DNA of 64,000 nucleotides from Caldilineaceae bacterium (lineage in GTDB: Bacteria > Chloroflexota > Anaerolineae > Caldilineales > Caldilineaceae): contig JACKBC010000027.1 of NCBI GenBank assembly GCA_020634755.1, forward strand, positions 1-64,000. Reading direction: 5' to 3'. Below are positions 49,314 through 58,827 of this stretch, piece after piece. Under the pieces are notes generated by a model. It made no database searches. It had not been told where the DNA came from and worked only from the letters and a program-made list of their open reading frames with translations. A program made the translations under genes and the position numbers. Every line of letters begins with the position of its first letter. The stretch's first letter is position 1.

Positions 49314-50480
49314 CTACGTCAGGACGCTGGAGCGCTTCCAGAGCGAGCGCATAAAAATTGAGAGCACCCCGCGATTGGTCAACCACGAGGGTTGATGACG
49401 TATGCCCTGCATAACGGCCGCGCTCACGGCGGGCCAATCGCACCGCTGAAATGCTTCAAAGGCCATTTGAATGGCAATGCGACCAATGGCCTGATTGGGA
49501 TTGGTCCACAGCAGCGCGTTTTCGGGCAGGTTGCTATATACGCTGGTAATGTACGCCAGCGGATCTTCAATGTGGGGCGAACTAGACCAGCCGGCAATGA
49601 GCCACATAAGCGCCTGGGCATTTTCGTCAACTAGCGAGGGATCCAGCCCAATGGCGCGCTCCAAATGATATTTGCCATTTTTGACATCGCCCACGTAATA
49701 GGCGCGCGCCGCGGTTTTGGCATGGGCCGCGGCAAAGCAACGCGCGCGGAAGGTGGAGCCTTGATCCTGCGCTTGTTTGGTTTGAAACGCCTTGTTGAGC
49801 ACAGTCAAGCGCGCCGTGTGCATGCGTTCGCGCTCACGCGTCATTTGGCCTGGATGCATGCGGTAGGCGCAGACCGGTTGTTCAAAGGCCGCCATGTGGC
49901 AGCCGACGGCCGCCAGCCGCAGCCAAAAATCCCAATCTTCACAGGCCTGGAGTGTTGTATCAAAGTGGTTCACAATCCCAAGCCACGAGCGGTCTACGGC
50001 CGCGGCATTGACCGGAAACGGATTGCCCATTAGCAACTGGGGTAGATCCAATTGGGAGGGCGCGGCTTTGGCATCCGTAATGGCGCGGCCTTTGGGATTG
50101 ACAAAGCGCCAACCACCCACGCTGACGCCTAATGTGGGATTGCGCGCAAATGCCTGTTTATGATAGAGCAGCGCGCTCGGCTCCAAAAAGTCATCCGAAT
50201 CCAGAAAAATGAGATAGCGGCCGGTCGCATGGGCAATGCCCGTATTGCGCGCGCCGGAAAGCCCGGCATTCGGCTGGTGCAGATAGCGCAAGCGATGATC
50301 GACAAACGATTTGGCAATGCGCTGCGTGTTGTCGGTGGAGCCATCGTCCACCACCAGCAGCTCAAAGCGTTCGTATTCCTGAATGAGTACGCTTTCAATG
50401 GTGGCGCCCAAATATTTGGCCTGATTATAGGCCGGCACGATAATGCTAAAATCGGGTTGTACTTTTACAATGGAGTTCAT
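49314..50480 (-). CDS. GT2 glycosyltransferase
   Basis: The protein has 388 aa. F-S-I-I-V-P-A-Y-N-Q-A-K (near 11-22), V-D-D-G-S-T-D-N (near 44), G-L-S-G-A-R-N-T-G-I and L-D-S-D-D-F (near 93) are GT-A marks; E-D-W-D-F-W-L (near 182) is the acceptor-side ED motif of GT2. A helical tail of ~130 residues follows, like in the 45613 gene, so the two are probably paralogues. A 30-bp gap separates it from the epimerase stop. Confidence 0.92.
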   Translation of the reverse strand: MNSIVKVQPDFSIIVPAYNQAKYLGATIESVLIQEYERFELLVVDDGSTDNTQRIAKSFVDHRLRYLHQPNAGLSGARNTGIAHATGRYLIFLDSDDFLEPSALLYHKQAFARNPTLGVSVGGWRFVNPKGRAITDAKAAPSQLDLPQLLMGNPFPVNAAAVDRSWLGIVNHFDTTLQACEDWDFWLRLAAVGCHMAAFEQPVCAYRMHPGQMTRERERMHTARLTVLNKAFQTKQAQDQGSTFRARCFAAAHAKTAARAYYVGDVKNGKYHLERAIGLDPSLVDENAQALMWLIAGWSSSPHIEDPLAYITSVYSNLPENALLWTNPNQAIGRIAIQMAFEAFQRCDWPAVSAAVMQGIRHQPSWLTNRGVLSIFMRSLWKRSSVLT

Positions 50481-50510
50481 AGAACCTCCTCACAACTTCA
50501 AAATAACTGC

Positions 50511-51671
50511 CTATACGAGTCCTACATCGCGCAGCCAGCATTGGGTGCGCTGCATTCCGTCAGCCAGATCGAACTGGGGCCGATAGCCAAGTAACCGTTG
50601 CGCTTTGTCGATCTGGCACAAACCCTTGGCGCAAAATAAATCTATCATCCACTGGCGCGGCAGCGCAGGCGGATTGAGCTTTGTCTCGCGCATGGCCGCG
50701 GCGTGGGCCAGCAGAGATTCTTTGACGTTGCCGGGTATGCGACGGTGTGCGGCCTGCACCAGCCCGCCCAATACCGGCATCTCGCGTATAATGGATTGTG
50801 CATGGGGCGATGCGGCAAAAGAGAGCCCCATATTGTGCGGTCGGCGCAATTGGGCCATGCGTTTGCGCTGCTGGGCAATGGTCTCCAGCGACAGGTTGCG
50901 CAGCTCCACGCCCAAGAGGGATGCATAATGCTGGAAAAAGTCGCACCATGTCACCCCCGTTCCGTGGGAGGCAATAAACGCCTGACCCACCGCCTCTGGA
51001 CGCACGGCGGCCAGCAGCAGCAACTGCACCACATCATCTACATACACATGGTTGGCAATGCCGCTGCCGCCCTCAATCAACGTATGTTTGCCGCTGCGCA
51101 TCTGCTGAATCTGCGCCACGGTCCAGCCGCCGGCACGCGGGCCGTACACAATGGTGGGGCGCACAATCGTCACCGGCAACCCGCGGGTGGCCTCATACGT
51201 GTTAACCAGCTTTTCGGCGTCAATTTTGGCGTCGGCATAAACATCGTCGCTATATTGAAGCGGCGTTTCCTCGGTGATCTGCACGCCCGGGTCTGGACCA
51301 TGTACGGCGATTGTACTTACGTGGACAAAGCGCTGCACACCGGCGGCCGCGGCGGCCTCCAACATGTTTTGGGCGCCATCCACCGTGGCGCGGCGGCGCT
51401 CCTCCGGCGTTCCGCTGGCCCCAAAGGCGCAATGAAACACAATGTCGCATTCGCGGGCGGCGGCCTGCACCGCATCCGCATTGAGCAGATCGCCGCTGAG
51501 CAGCGTCACCGGCAGCCGCGCCAGCCGCACTGCTTTGCCATAGGAGCGCACCAGGCAGCGCACGTCCGCCGCGTAGTGCAGCGTCAAATATTCAGCCAGC
51601 CGTCCGCCAATAAAGCCGCTGGCGCCGGTTATGAGAATTTTGGATGAACGTAAGTCCAATGGATTGGTCAT
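50511..51671 (-). CDS. NAD-dependent epimerase/dehydratase (extended SDR)
   Basis: The protein has 386 aa from ATG 51671; the in-frame extension to 51701 overlaps the upstream gene and adds a basic stretch without a ribosome site. G-A-S-G-F-I-G-G (near 16-23) is the NAD(P)-binding motif. H-V-S-T-I-A-V-H and Y-A-D-A-K (near 164-168) are the Ser and YxxxK catalytic pair. V-R-P-T-I-V-Y-G-P-R follows. It probably makes a nucleotide sugar (epimerase or 4,6-dehydratase-related), or acts on a sterol-like/3-beta-hydroxy substrate, as some members do. Its place before glycosyltransferases favours sugars. Confidence 0.85.
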   Translation of the reverse strand: MTNPLDLRSSKILITGASGFIGGRLAEYLTLHYAADVRCLVRSYGKAVRLARLPVTLLSGDLLNADAVQAAARECDIVFHCAFGASGTPEERRRATVDGAQNMLEAAAAAGVQRFVHVSTIAVHGPDPGVQITEETPLQYSDDVYADAKIDAEKLVNTYEATRGLPVTIVRPTIVYGPRAGGWTVAQIQQMRSGKHTLIEGGSGIANHVYVDDVVQLLLLAAVRPEAVGQAFIASHGTGVTWCDFFQHYASLLGVELRNLSLETIAQQRKRMAQLRRPHNMGLSFAASPHAQSIIREMPVLGGLVQAAHRRIPGNVKESLLAHAAAMRETKLNPPALPRQWMIDLFCAKGLCQIDKAQRLLGYRPQFDLADGMQRTQCWLRDVGLV

Positions 51672-51684
51672 GGTTTTTGTTTTC

Positions 51685-52779
51685 TTACGGCAAACAGGCA
51701 ATCACCTGCTCTGGAATCTCTGCCCACTTTGGCGTGGCCATTGGCTGTTTGGCGGCTTTGCAGCGCTGCATGGTGGCAATGGCGCGCATCCCTTCGGCGC
51801 CTGGCGCCAGCAGCGGCGCTTGGCCTTGAATGGCCGCCGCAAAATTCTGAAGCTGGCGGGCGAAAAAAGGCGTGATCTGCCGGGCTTGGTCCGCATCGAC
51901 CACGTGCGCGGCCGAGATGGGGCCCGCAAAGTGAGCAGATTCGATAGTCACGCCATAGGCATTAGCGGCGCTGATCGTAATAACGCCCTGCTCGCACCAG
52001 ATGCGGCTTTCGTTGGCCAGCCGGCGCGTGCGGCTCAACTCGATAACGCCAGGCACGCCGTTGGTGGTAGTCACTTCCAGACGGCAATTGGCTTCTACGC
52101 CGGCAATGGCGTCATCCCAATAGGCCACTTGTGCAAAGTCGCCCAGCCACCAGTGCAGCGCATCCAGCACATGGGGCCCGGTGTCAAAAAGGACGCCACC
52201 AGCTGGCGGCTGCAGCGTAAATGGTGATGCATTGAAATTGTCAAAGAGCACGGCTTCTTGCGCCTCAAAACGTTCCACATCCCCGAGGAAGCGCGTCTCC
52301 AGCAGCCGTTTGACGAGCTGGCTGCTGTCATAAAAGCGACGCACCTGCCCCACGGCCAGGGCTACCTGCTTGGCGGCGGCGACGTCGATCATCTGCTGGC
52401 ACTCTGCGGTGCTCATGGCCATGGGTTTTTCCACCAAGACCGGAATGCCCTGTTGCAAAAAATCGAGCGCGACCGCCGCGTGATGGTTGTGCGGCACGGC
52501 CACAATTACGCCATCCACCTGGCCCAAAAGCTCGCCATAATCGGCGGTGGCCACGGGAATGTGATAGTGCTGCGCCACTTCTTGCGCCCGGCTCAAGTCG
52601 AGATCGGCCAGGGCGGTGACGGCCACCTGCGGCGTCAGTAATGATGCCGGTAAATGGGACAGCGCCGTCACATAGCCACACCCCACAATTCCTAAGCGAA
52701 TCATTTCATGAACCGGCGTTCGTTCTTCTAAAATCGCGTCTGCCGCAAATTCCGCGGGCGAGAGCAACGGCGACTGCAT
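51685..52779 (-). CDS. Gfo/Idh/MocA oxidoreductase
   Basis: The protein has 364 aa from ATG 52779 (GAGA ~9 bp upstream); ATG 52704 (M-I-R-L-G-I-V-G) is an alternative start at the Rossmann strand. The frame is open to 53049, over the next gene, which is not used. G-I-V-G-C-G-Y-V (near 30-37) binds NAD(P). V-L-V-E-K-P-M-A-M (near 121) contains the EKP catalytic lysine. The C-terminal domain has G-G-V-L-F-D-T-G-P-H-V-L-D (near 190) with the conserved His. Probably a nucleotide-sugar dehydrogenase or ketoreductase. The epimerase start follows 13 bp after its stop. Confidence 0.92.
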   Translation of the reverse strand: MQSPLLSPAEFAADAILEERTPVHEMIRLGIVGCGYVTALSHLPASLLTPQVAVTALADLDLSRAQEVAQHYHIPVATADYGELLGQVDGVIVAVPHNHHAAVALDFLQQGIPVLVEKPMAMSTAECQQMIDVAAAKQVALAVGQVRRFYDSSQLVKRLLETRFLGDVERFEAQEAVLFDNFNASPFTLQPPAGGVLFDTGPHVLDALHWWLGDFAQVAYWDDAIAGVEANCRLEVTTTNGVPGVIELSRTRRLANESRIWCEQGVITISAANAYGVTIESAHFAGPISAAHVVDADQARQITPFFARQLQNFAAAIQGQAPLLAPGAEGMRAIATMQRCKAAKQPMATPKWAEIPEQVIACLP

Positions 52780-52799
52780 GCGCGCTATCTCTTTCTGTG

Positions 52800-52891
52800 C
52801 TTTAACGATTAACAAAAGAATAATAGAACACTGATGGGACGGATTGGACAGATTTGCATAGATTCTAGATCCAAAACGCAGGGCAAATCCA
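52800..52891. other. Imperfect palindrome before the oxidoreductase
   Basis: GATTGGACAGATTTGCATAG and, later, the reverse-like AAATCTGTAAAATCTGAG form an imperfect inverted pair around 52840-52910, overlapping the 3' end of the ABC ATPase gene. No gene is seen in the 112 bp between 52779 and 52892. Confidence 0.35.
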
Positions 52892-54184
52892 TCAAATCTG
52901 TAAAATCTGAGTTCCATTTTCTTTGGAGTGAGAATCACCGTCGATGACGGTTGCTTCGACAGGTGTAGGCGGCAGAAATTCAACATTGGCCCACAGATTG
53001 GCCACGCCTTTGGCCCGATTGCCGCCAACCACGCTAAAGGTGAGCGCATTGGCCACGAAATCGTAATAGCAGCTCAGGTCGGCATAGGCCAAGTCGGTGG
53101 AGATGGTGTAGGAACCATCGAGCAGATGGGCCGTCAGCTCGTATGTAATGCAGCCGCGCTGGCCCGCTTTGTACGAGGGCGATGTCAGCCCCAGCACGCG
53201 GGTGGTTGTATCATAGACCAGCTCGCCGTTGGGGCCGTGCATAATGCAGGCAAAGACCGGCTGCTCCACGTCGGCATAACATTCAAACTCGACGACCAGG
53301 GAGACCTTCTCGCCCGATATGACGGCGCGGCGGGTATGACCATCTTCGCCCACCAAGTCCACGCGCGTAATGCGCGCTTCGTGCGTCATGCGGCGTTGGG
53401 CCAAGCCGCCACCGGCGCCGTTTGCCTCTTTGGCGCTGCGGCTGGCGTTTTGGCGCAGCACATTGGCATATTCGGCCACGGCTTCGGCCGCTGTACCCGC
53501 AAATGCCTTGGCGCCGGCATACATGACCAGCCCGCGGTCGCATACTCGCCGCACATCCTCCATGTTGTGCGAAACAAAGATCAGCGACGCCCCTCGCTCG
53601 CGCAACTCATTCATGCGCGCGTAACACTTCATGCGAAAGGCATAGTCGCCCACGGCCAGCACTTCATCGATCAGCAGCACGTCTGGATCCACATGGGCGG
53701 CCACGGCAAAACCGAGGCGGGCGGTCATGCCCGATGAATAACGTTTGACCGGCGTGTCCAGATACTGTTCAATGCCCGCAAAGTCCACAATCTGATCAAA
53801 GCGGCGGCGGATTTCGCTGCGCTTCATACCCAGAATGGCGCCGTTGAGAAAAATGTTTTCGCGCCCGGTCAAATCGGGATGAAAACCGGCGCCCAGCTCA
53901 ATCAGCGCGGCGTAGCGGCCGCGAATGTCAATGGCGCCGCTGGTGGGCTGCGTCACGCGCGAGAGCAATTTGAGCGTAGTGGTCTTGCCGGCGCCATTGG
54001 GGCCAATAATGGCCATGGCTTCACCCGGCGCCAACTGCCAACTTACGTCGCGCACGGCCCAGTGGACGTTGGCGCTCTGCGGGTTTTCCGCCCGCCCTAG
54101 GCCCAAAATTTGGCGCAAGCTGGGCAAGCCGCGCCCAATGCGGTAGCGTTTGGATACATTGTCAAAGCGGATGCTGTAACTCAT
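52892..54184 (-). CDS. wzt: Polysaccharide ABC transporter ATP-binding protein with Wzt C-terminal domain
   Basis: The protein has 430 aa. The nucleotide-binding domain has Walker A G-P-N-G-A-G-K-T-T (near 60-68), signature Y-S-S-G-M (near 151-155; S-S-G in place of S-G-G as in O-antigen exporters), Walker B V-L-L-I-D-E (near 172) and the H-loop S-H-N (near 208). Residues ~270-410 form the Wzt C-terminal beta-sandwich that binds the end-modified glycan in O-antigen transporters. With the Wzm gene 55 bp upstream it forms an ABC-2 exporter that brings finished polysaccharide out of the cytoplasm. Confidence 0.93.
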   Translation of the reverse strand: MSYSIRFDNVSKRYRIGRGLPSLRQILGLGRAENPQSANVHWAVRDVSWQLAPGEAMAIIGPNGAGKTTTLKLLSRVTQPTSGAIDIRGRYAALIELGAGFHPDLTGRENIFLNGAILGMKRSEIRRRFDQIVDFAGIEQYLDTPVKRYSSGMTARLGFAVAAHVDPDVLLIDEVLAVGDYAFRMKCYARMNELRERGASLIFVSHNMEDVRRVCDRGLVMYAGAKAFAGTAAEAVAEYANVLRQNASRSAKEANGAGGGLAQRRMTHEARITRVDLVGEDGHTRRAVISGEKVSLVVEFECYADVEQPVFACIMHGPNGELVYDTTTRVLGLTSPSYKAGQRGCITYELTAHLLDGSYTISTDLAYADLSCYYDFVANALTFSVVGGNRAKGVANLWANVEFLPPTPVEATVIDGDSHSKENGTQILQI

Positions 54185-54239
54185 GTCAACAAGGTGCTAG
54201 AATCAAAAATCTGTGTCATCTGCAAAAGCCGTGGTTTAC

Positions 54240-55031
54240 TCAAACCAGATCTGCAAATTGGGCTTCAACTCGTTTGAAAAAAAGATAGCCGGCGGCCAGC
54301 ATGAACGCCGCGATCATGGCCGCGATAACCAGCGTAGAGGCGGGCGCTTGCTGTTGCAGCAGCACGGCGCGATACGCCTCGATAATGCCGGCCATGGGGT
54401 TTAAGAAGTAGAGCCAGCGCAGGTGCTCTGGCACAACGCTTATGGGATACACAATAGGCGTGGCGTATAGCCAAATCTGAAGTCCCAAGGCAAAGAGATG
54501 TTTCACATCGCGATAAAAGACATTGCAGGCGGCGCCAATCAAACCGACGCCCAGAATCAAGGCCAGCTGAATCGTCACAATAAGCGGCAGATAGACCCAG
54601 CTGGCCGCCAAAATGGGCCAGCCGTAAAAGAGCATAATAATGAGCAGCACGCTGGCCGCAATGGCAAAATCGAGCAGGCGAGCCAACATGGCCGCAATGG
54701 GCAGCACTTCGCGCGGAAAGTAAATTTTGCTGACCAAATTCATGTTTACCGTCAGCGCATCGACCATGTCGGTAATGGCCGTGCTCAAAAAGGTCCACGG
54801 GGCCATGGCGCTATAGGCAAAGAGCACATAGGGCACGTTGGCCGTATCGATCGGAATAAAGAGCGTGAAAATGACGGTGAAAATTGCCACCGTGGCCGCG
54901 GGCTGCAAAATGGCCCATAGCCCACCCAGCACCGACTGTTTGTAGCGGGCGCGCACGGTGCGCACGGTCCAGGCCGCCAGCAGTTCGCGGTGCAAATGTA
55001 GTTCTTTAAAGGCAAATGCATCCATGGGCAT
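54240..55031 (-). CDS. wzm: Polysaccharide ABC transporter permease (ABC-2 type, Wzm)
   Basis: The protein has 263 aa from ATG 55031, which overlaps the stop of the upstream gene (TAATG); ATG 55025 is an alternative two codons in. Six hydrophobic helices (about 30-250) and the ABC-2 pattern R-x-x-Y-K-Q-S-V-L-G-G-L-W-A-I-L-Q-P (near 26-43) mark the TagG/RfbA/Wzm family. It forms the pore for the Wzt ATPase next door. The frame is open to 55109, but that extension lies in the preceding gene and has no hydrophobic or family features. Confidence 0.93.
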   Translation of the reverse strand: MPMDAFAFKELHLHRELLAAWTVRTVRARYKQSVLGGLWAILQPAATVAIFTVIFTLFIPIDTANVPYVLFAYSAMAPWTFLSTAITDMVDALTVNMNLVSKIYFPREVLPIAAMLARLLDFAIAASVLLIIMLFYGWPILAASWVYLPLIVTIQLALILGVGLIGAACNVFYRDVKHLFALGLQIWLYATPIVYPISVVPEHLRWLYFLNPMAGIIEAYRAVLLQQQAPASTLVIAAMIAAFMLAAGYLFFKRVEAQFADLV

Positions 55032-56539
55032 TACCACCGCCTGCGTGCGGAAACGCCACGCAGCAACATGACCAGGGCAATGAGCAGCGTGGCCGGCGCC
55101 GCCGCCCATATCAACGGCATGCCCGGATTGTTGGCATGCATGAGATTCGGATCATCAAACTGGCGGTAAAAAGCTTTGTCTGGCGCGGGCGTAGCCGTGG
55201 GCGGCAGCGGTGTGGGCGTAAAGTAGGGCGTGGGTGTAAAGGTCGATGTGGGCAGCGGCACGACGGCCAACTCGGGTGCATTGAGCCGGCCAAATGTATA
55301 CCAGGCGCCATTGCGATCCTCGGGCAGCGTGTCGGTGCGCCAGGCCACCAGCAGATAGTTGCCGCGCGTGATCACAGCCGACGGGCCGCTCGGGTCAAAC
55401 GAAGCTGATTTGGGGCCCAAAATCATGGGCTCCAAATCGCTCCAGTAGCCATCCATCCACTTGGCGTGCCACATGCCGTGGCAGCAGTCGGCCGTGCGGT
55501 TGCCCATAACCGTGTGCAGGTCGCCGTTGCTGTCCAGCAGCATGACGGCCTCGGCATATTCTCCGATGTGTGGCCACGGATGGACCGGCTCTGACCAGGT
55601 GAGTCCGTTATCTTTGGACAGTCTGAAAAAGCGCGTGGCCGGGAAGCTATCTTGATAGATGACAATCAGCTCGTCTTTATACTGCATGACGGTTGGCCAG
55701 TCCGCCTCATAATCTTCTTCCTCTTTGGCGGCCAGCAAAATTGGCTCACGCCAATGATTTTCGTAATCTTGCCAGCGCAGTTCGGTTTGCGCATAGTAAA
55801 TTTCTTCACCGCGCCCGCGATCGCTCCAAAAGCTCCATACGGCATGCAGTACGCCATCGGCATCTACAAATGTGTTGAGCGCCGCCGGCCACACATCTTT
55901 GCGATAAACCAGCTGCACAATATCGGGTTCGCTCCAGGTTTCACCATAGTCTGGGGATGTTACATAGTAGAGCCCAACGCCGTAATCGCGCGATTGATAA
56001 ATCGCCATTAGGTTGCCGTGTCCATCGCCCTGTAGTGCGCCAATGGCCAGTGGCCCCACACCTTTGACAATTGCGGTCGGGTGCAGCCAAGAAGTGGCCA
56101 GATGGGCGGTAATGGCCGGCGAACTGCTGTAATACATATCGGCTACATCTTGATTGCCCACATAGAGCGTGAGATGGATGGTATCGTGTTCGTCAATATA
56201 AACACCCAGAATGGTGGGCGGAAATGGGCTGGGCGCCAGCAGCACATTGTTGGGATCGCTCCAGCCGGTTTCCGGCGTCCACGTGCGGTGGAAGAGATCT
56301 TCGGGGGCTTCGGCAAAGGGGCGTTCCACACTAAAGGCGTGTACGGTGCCGGCTGAATCGACCACCATAACGGGGGCAAACGCATCCAGATCATAGTCGG
56401 GAATCTGCTGCTGTTCTGCCCAAAAGCCCTGTGCTTCCTGGGCCGAAATTGCTTGCACGCGCAGCCCAATGATGATGAACATCAATATAAAAATCGTGGC
56501 AGTTCGATATGCTATTCTGTATATGATGCGGTGCGGCAT
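55031..56539 (-). CDS. Double-anchored extracytoplasmic beta-propeller (sialidase/BNR-like) protein
   Basis: The protein has 502 aa from ATG 56539, which is 8 bp after the stop of the upstream gene. The N-terminal span (about 10-30) is a signal anchor. The middle has BNR/Asp-box repeats (S-P-D-Y-G-E-T-W-S-E-P near 195 and S-K-D-N-G-L-T-W-S-E-P near 310), typical of six-bladed sialidase-like propellers; the arginine triad of true sialidases is not evident. A Pro/Thr-rich linker (T-P-x-P-x-P near 435-455) leads to a C-terminal membrane helix (about 473-492) and R-R-R-W tail. It sits outside the membrane, probably as a glycan-binding or editing protein. Its stop overlaps the Wzm start. Confidence 0.8.
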   Translation of the reverse strand: MPHRIIYRIAYRTATIFILMFIIIGLRVQAISAQEAQGFWAEQQQIPDYDLDAFAPVMVVDSAGTVHAFSVERPFAEAPEDLFHRTWTPETGWSDPNNVLLAPSPFPPTILGVYIDEHDTIHLTLYVGNQDVADMYYSSSPAITAHLATSWLHPTAIVKGVGPLAIGALQGDGHGNLMAIYQSRDYGVGLYYVTSPDYGETWSEPDIVQLVYRKDVWPAALNTFVDADGVLHAVWSFWSDRGRGEEIYYAQTELRWQDYENHWREPILLAAKEEEDYEADWPTVMQYKDELIVIYQDSFPATRFFRLSKDNGLTWSEPVHPWPHIGEYAEAVMLLDSNGDLHTVMGNRTADCCHGMWHAKWMDGYWSDLEPMILGPKSASFDPSGPSAVITRGNYLLVAWRTDTLPEDRNGAWYTFGRLNAPELAVVPLPTSTFTPTPYFTPTPLPPTATPAPDKAFYRQFDDPNLMHANNPGMPLIWAAAPATLLIALVMLLRGVSARRRW

Positions 56540-56546
56540 ATGCACG

Positions 56547-58277
56547 TTACTCAATGTTTGAACCAATCCGAAAGATCGCACCATCGGGAAAATCGGCCAG
56601 GAGTGCAATGTCAGATCGTTCGGCCATTAAGTCGAGCATTTCGGTGTATGAAATTCGAGATGAGCGGTATGGATCATTGCTGCCCAGTTCGCCCTTAAAA
56701 GTGAGGACGTATTCAATTTGCCCAGGATGTGCCGCTTTTCTTTCAAGAAACTGATAGAACTCGGCAATTCCGCTCTGTTGGGGCAAATATCGCACGGGCC
56801 GTTGCAGATAGAGATAGGCAGCCGGTGCACGGTCGCTATAGATGATGCTCTGTGTCTCTGCCATTGTGCGTATTGCGCGCAGCGCCTGATTGTCGCGCCA
56901 GGCGGCTGTGGTGAACTCCTGGCCCTGGGCGGCTGCTTCTACAAACCCATGCGTTTGCACTGCATAGGGAACCAGGCAGAACGCCGCCATTAGCACCAGC
57001 AAGGGCGACTGCCATGACGCAAAGTGGTGCAGAATGCGCCGCCTGAACAACCACTGCCAACCTGCATGTACGAGATTCACCATGAAGGCCAGCAGGCACG
57101 GATAGATCACGGCAGCCGTGCGCGGCCAATCGTAGGGTGGGAACTCAATGGTGGTGCTTAGAAAAAGCATTCCACTCAGATAGAGCGCTATAAACTGGAA
57201 CGTTAACGCTTGCGGTGTACATAGCCAGCGCCGCCAATCTTGTTGGTGTGTTTTAAACAGGGCCTTCACCATGCCGCTGTGCCAAATCCACCTGATGCCC
57301 ATGACACCGCCGACCAGCACGCCCAAGCCCACTAGAATCAGCGCCACTGTGGGAAGTTCCATCAAGAGACCGCGTAGGCCCCAATGCATAGGTGGCAGCA
57401 AGTCGGTGGCGAGCGTATTGACCAAGAAGCGTATGTTTCCGGCCAGGTCCGCATGGTACTTGTGCTCTCTGTCCATGCCAGTCACAAAGCCCGTCAGCAG
57501 CCAGTTGCGGATGAGCCAGGGCGTCACCGGCGCCCCGGCAATAATTTCGGCCAGCGCAATAGTGATCAACATGCGCAACCAGTTTGTAGTTTGGCGCAGC
57601 TCTTTCGATATCTCTTTCCATATGACGATGGCGCCTAGCCCAACAAGCCAGATTACGCCCACATATCGCGTCAATATGGCCAGCGCTATGCAGAGCGCAC
57701 AGAGCAGAAGCCAGCGCTTTGCATACTGCTCTTTCGCCTGTACATAATGAATGGCGGTAATCAGCGCCAGCATCGAAAATAGGGCAAACGGCGCTTCGCT
57801 CAGCGCAAATGTCCCCAGCCGCATGACTGGCATGAGGCTGGCCACGGCCATGGCCGCCAGCAGGCCAGACAAGCGTCCACCCAGCAGTTGCCCCAGCACA
57901 AAGGCGGCGATGATGAGCCCGCCCAGCGCCAACAGCGACACCCAGCGCGCCGCCGTAATGGCGTTTAGCCCCACTTCCATCAACCCAACAATCATTAAAG
58001 AATAGCCTGGTGGCCAAAAGGTAACCGGACCAGAGGGCAGCTGGCTGTAGGTATCTACAAAATCGGCCATAAATCCGCGCCCGGCCTGAACGTTGATGGC
58101 CATATTCAGATAATTGACGCCATCTGCATTCATGCCGGGACCGGCTGCCGTGGCCATCCAGCCCATGACGACCGCCATCGTGGTCGGCAGCAATACAAAG
58201 AACAATCCTGTCCAGTCAATGTGCCAATGTTCTGTGGGCAGAGGCCGGGATTGCGTATGTGAAATTGCACTGCTCAT
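56547..58277 (-). CDS. GT-C membrane glycosyltransferase (ArnT/GT39-like)
   Basis: The protein has 576 aa from ATG 58277; the frame extends to 58466 but overlaps the upstream gene and encodes unrelated residues. About ten to twelve hydrophobic helices; the first loop has N-A-D-G-V-N-Y-L-N-M-A (near 45-55), the acidic motif of GT-C enzymes using polyprenyl-phosphate sugars. The C-terminal ~120 residues are extracytoplasmic. The upstream ArnE-like gene ends 2 bp before, which fits a sugar flippase/transferase pair as in the Arn system. The sugar is unknown. Confidence 0.82.
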   Translation of the reverse strand: MSSAISHTQSRPLPTEHWHIDWTGLFFVLLPTTMAVVMGWMATAAGPGMNADGVNYLNMAINVQAGRGFMADFVDTYSQLPSGPVTFWPPGYSLMIVGLMEVGLNAITAARWVSLLALGGLIIAAFVLGQLLGGRLSGLLAAMAVASLMPVMRLGTFALSEAPFALFSMLALITAIHYVQAKEQYAKRWLLLCALCIALAILTRYVGVIWLVGLGAIVIWKEISKELRQTTNWLRMLITIALAEIIAGAPVTPWLIRNWLLTGFVTGMDREHKYHADLAGNIRFLVNTLATDLLPPMHWGLRGLLMELPTVALILVGLGVLVGGVMGIRWIWHSGMVKALFKTHQQDWRRWLCTPQALTFQFIALYLSGMLFLSTTIEFPPYDWPRTAAVIYPCLLAFMVNLVHAGWQWLFRRRILHHFASWQSPLLVLMAAFCLVPYAVQTHGFVEAAAQGQEFTTAAWRDNQALRAIRTMAETQSIIYSDRAPAAYLYLQRPVRYLPQQSGIAEFYQFLERKAAHPGQIEYVLTFKGELGSNDPYRSSRISYTEMLDLMAERSDIALLADFPDGAIFRIGSNIE

Positions 58278-58279
58278 GG

Positions 58280-58651
58280 TTAACTGGCCAATCCGCTGCG
58301 CGCCACCAGCACAATGCCGACGCAGATGACCACCACGCCAATCCAGCGCGCCAGCGGCACCGATTCGCCCAGCGCAAATTGCGAAGAAATGGTGATCAAC
58401 ACAAAGTTGAGCGCCAGAAAGGGATAAGCAAAGCTGAGGTCGAGCCGCCGTAATACGGCAATCCACGAGAGGGCGCCCAGCCCGTATAGCAATAGCCCAC
58501 CCATAATCAGCGGTGACTTCAAAATGATCAGCACCAATTCCGCCAGCCCCACATTTTCGTTCGTGCCTGGCTGCGTCACGCCTAATTTAATAATTGTTTG
58601 GGCAATAACGCCTGAAACAATTGAAAGCGCAATCAGTCCCCATTTGTCCAT
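58280..58651 (-). CDS. ArnE/EmrE-like small multidrug-resistance-type transporter
   Basis: The protein has 123 aa from ATG 58651 (M-D-K-W-G-L-I-A-L-S), chosen because it fits the ~110-aa SMR/EamA half-transporter size; the open frame begins at 58696. Four hydrophobic helices (about 5-25, 38-58, 66-86, 92-112). L-R-R-L-D-L-S-F-A-Y-P-F (near 71-82) matches the ArnE/YkkD-like family. Partners such as ArnE/ArnF flip undecaprenyl-phosphate-linked sugars; the GT-C gene downstream fits that role. Stop 2 bp from the next start. Confidence 0.8.
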   Translation of the reverse strand: MDKWGLIALSIVSGVIAQTIIKLGVTQPGTNENVGLAELVLIILKSPLIMGGLLLYGLGALSWIAVLRRLDLSFAYPFLALNFVLITISSQFALGESVPLARWIGVVVICVGIVLVARSGLAS

Positions 58652-58827
58652 ATTTGGCAGATCCAATAGATAAAATGTCCCGCTCGAATTCAACAACTAG
58701 GCGATGCGGCACTAACAGCGCCGTGGTACACTTTTGACATCAGCTTGTAACAAATAAACTCGTAATCAAAGACAATAGTTCTGGTTAATCCAGATGGTTT
58801 ATCGCTAATAAAAAAGGAAAAAATCAC

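Noticed and set aside
50703..51647. 314-codon plus-strand frame
   Set aside because: Antisense of the SDR epimerase gene, whose catalytic motifs are intact.
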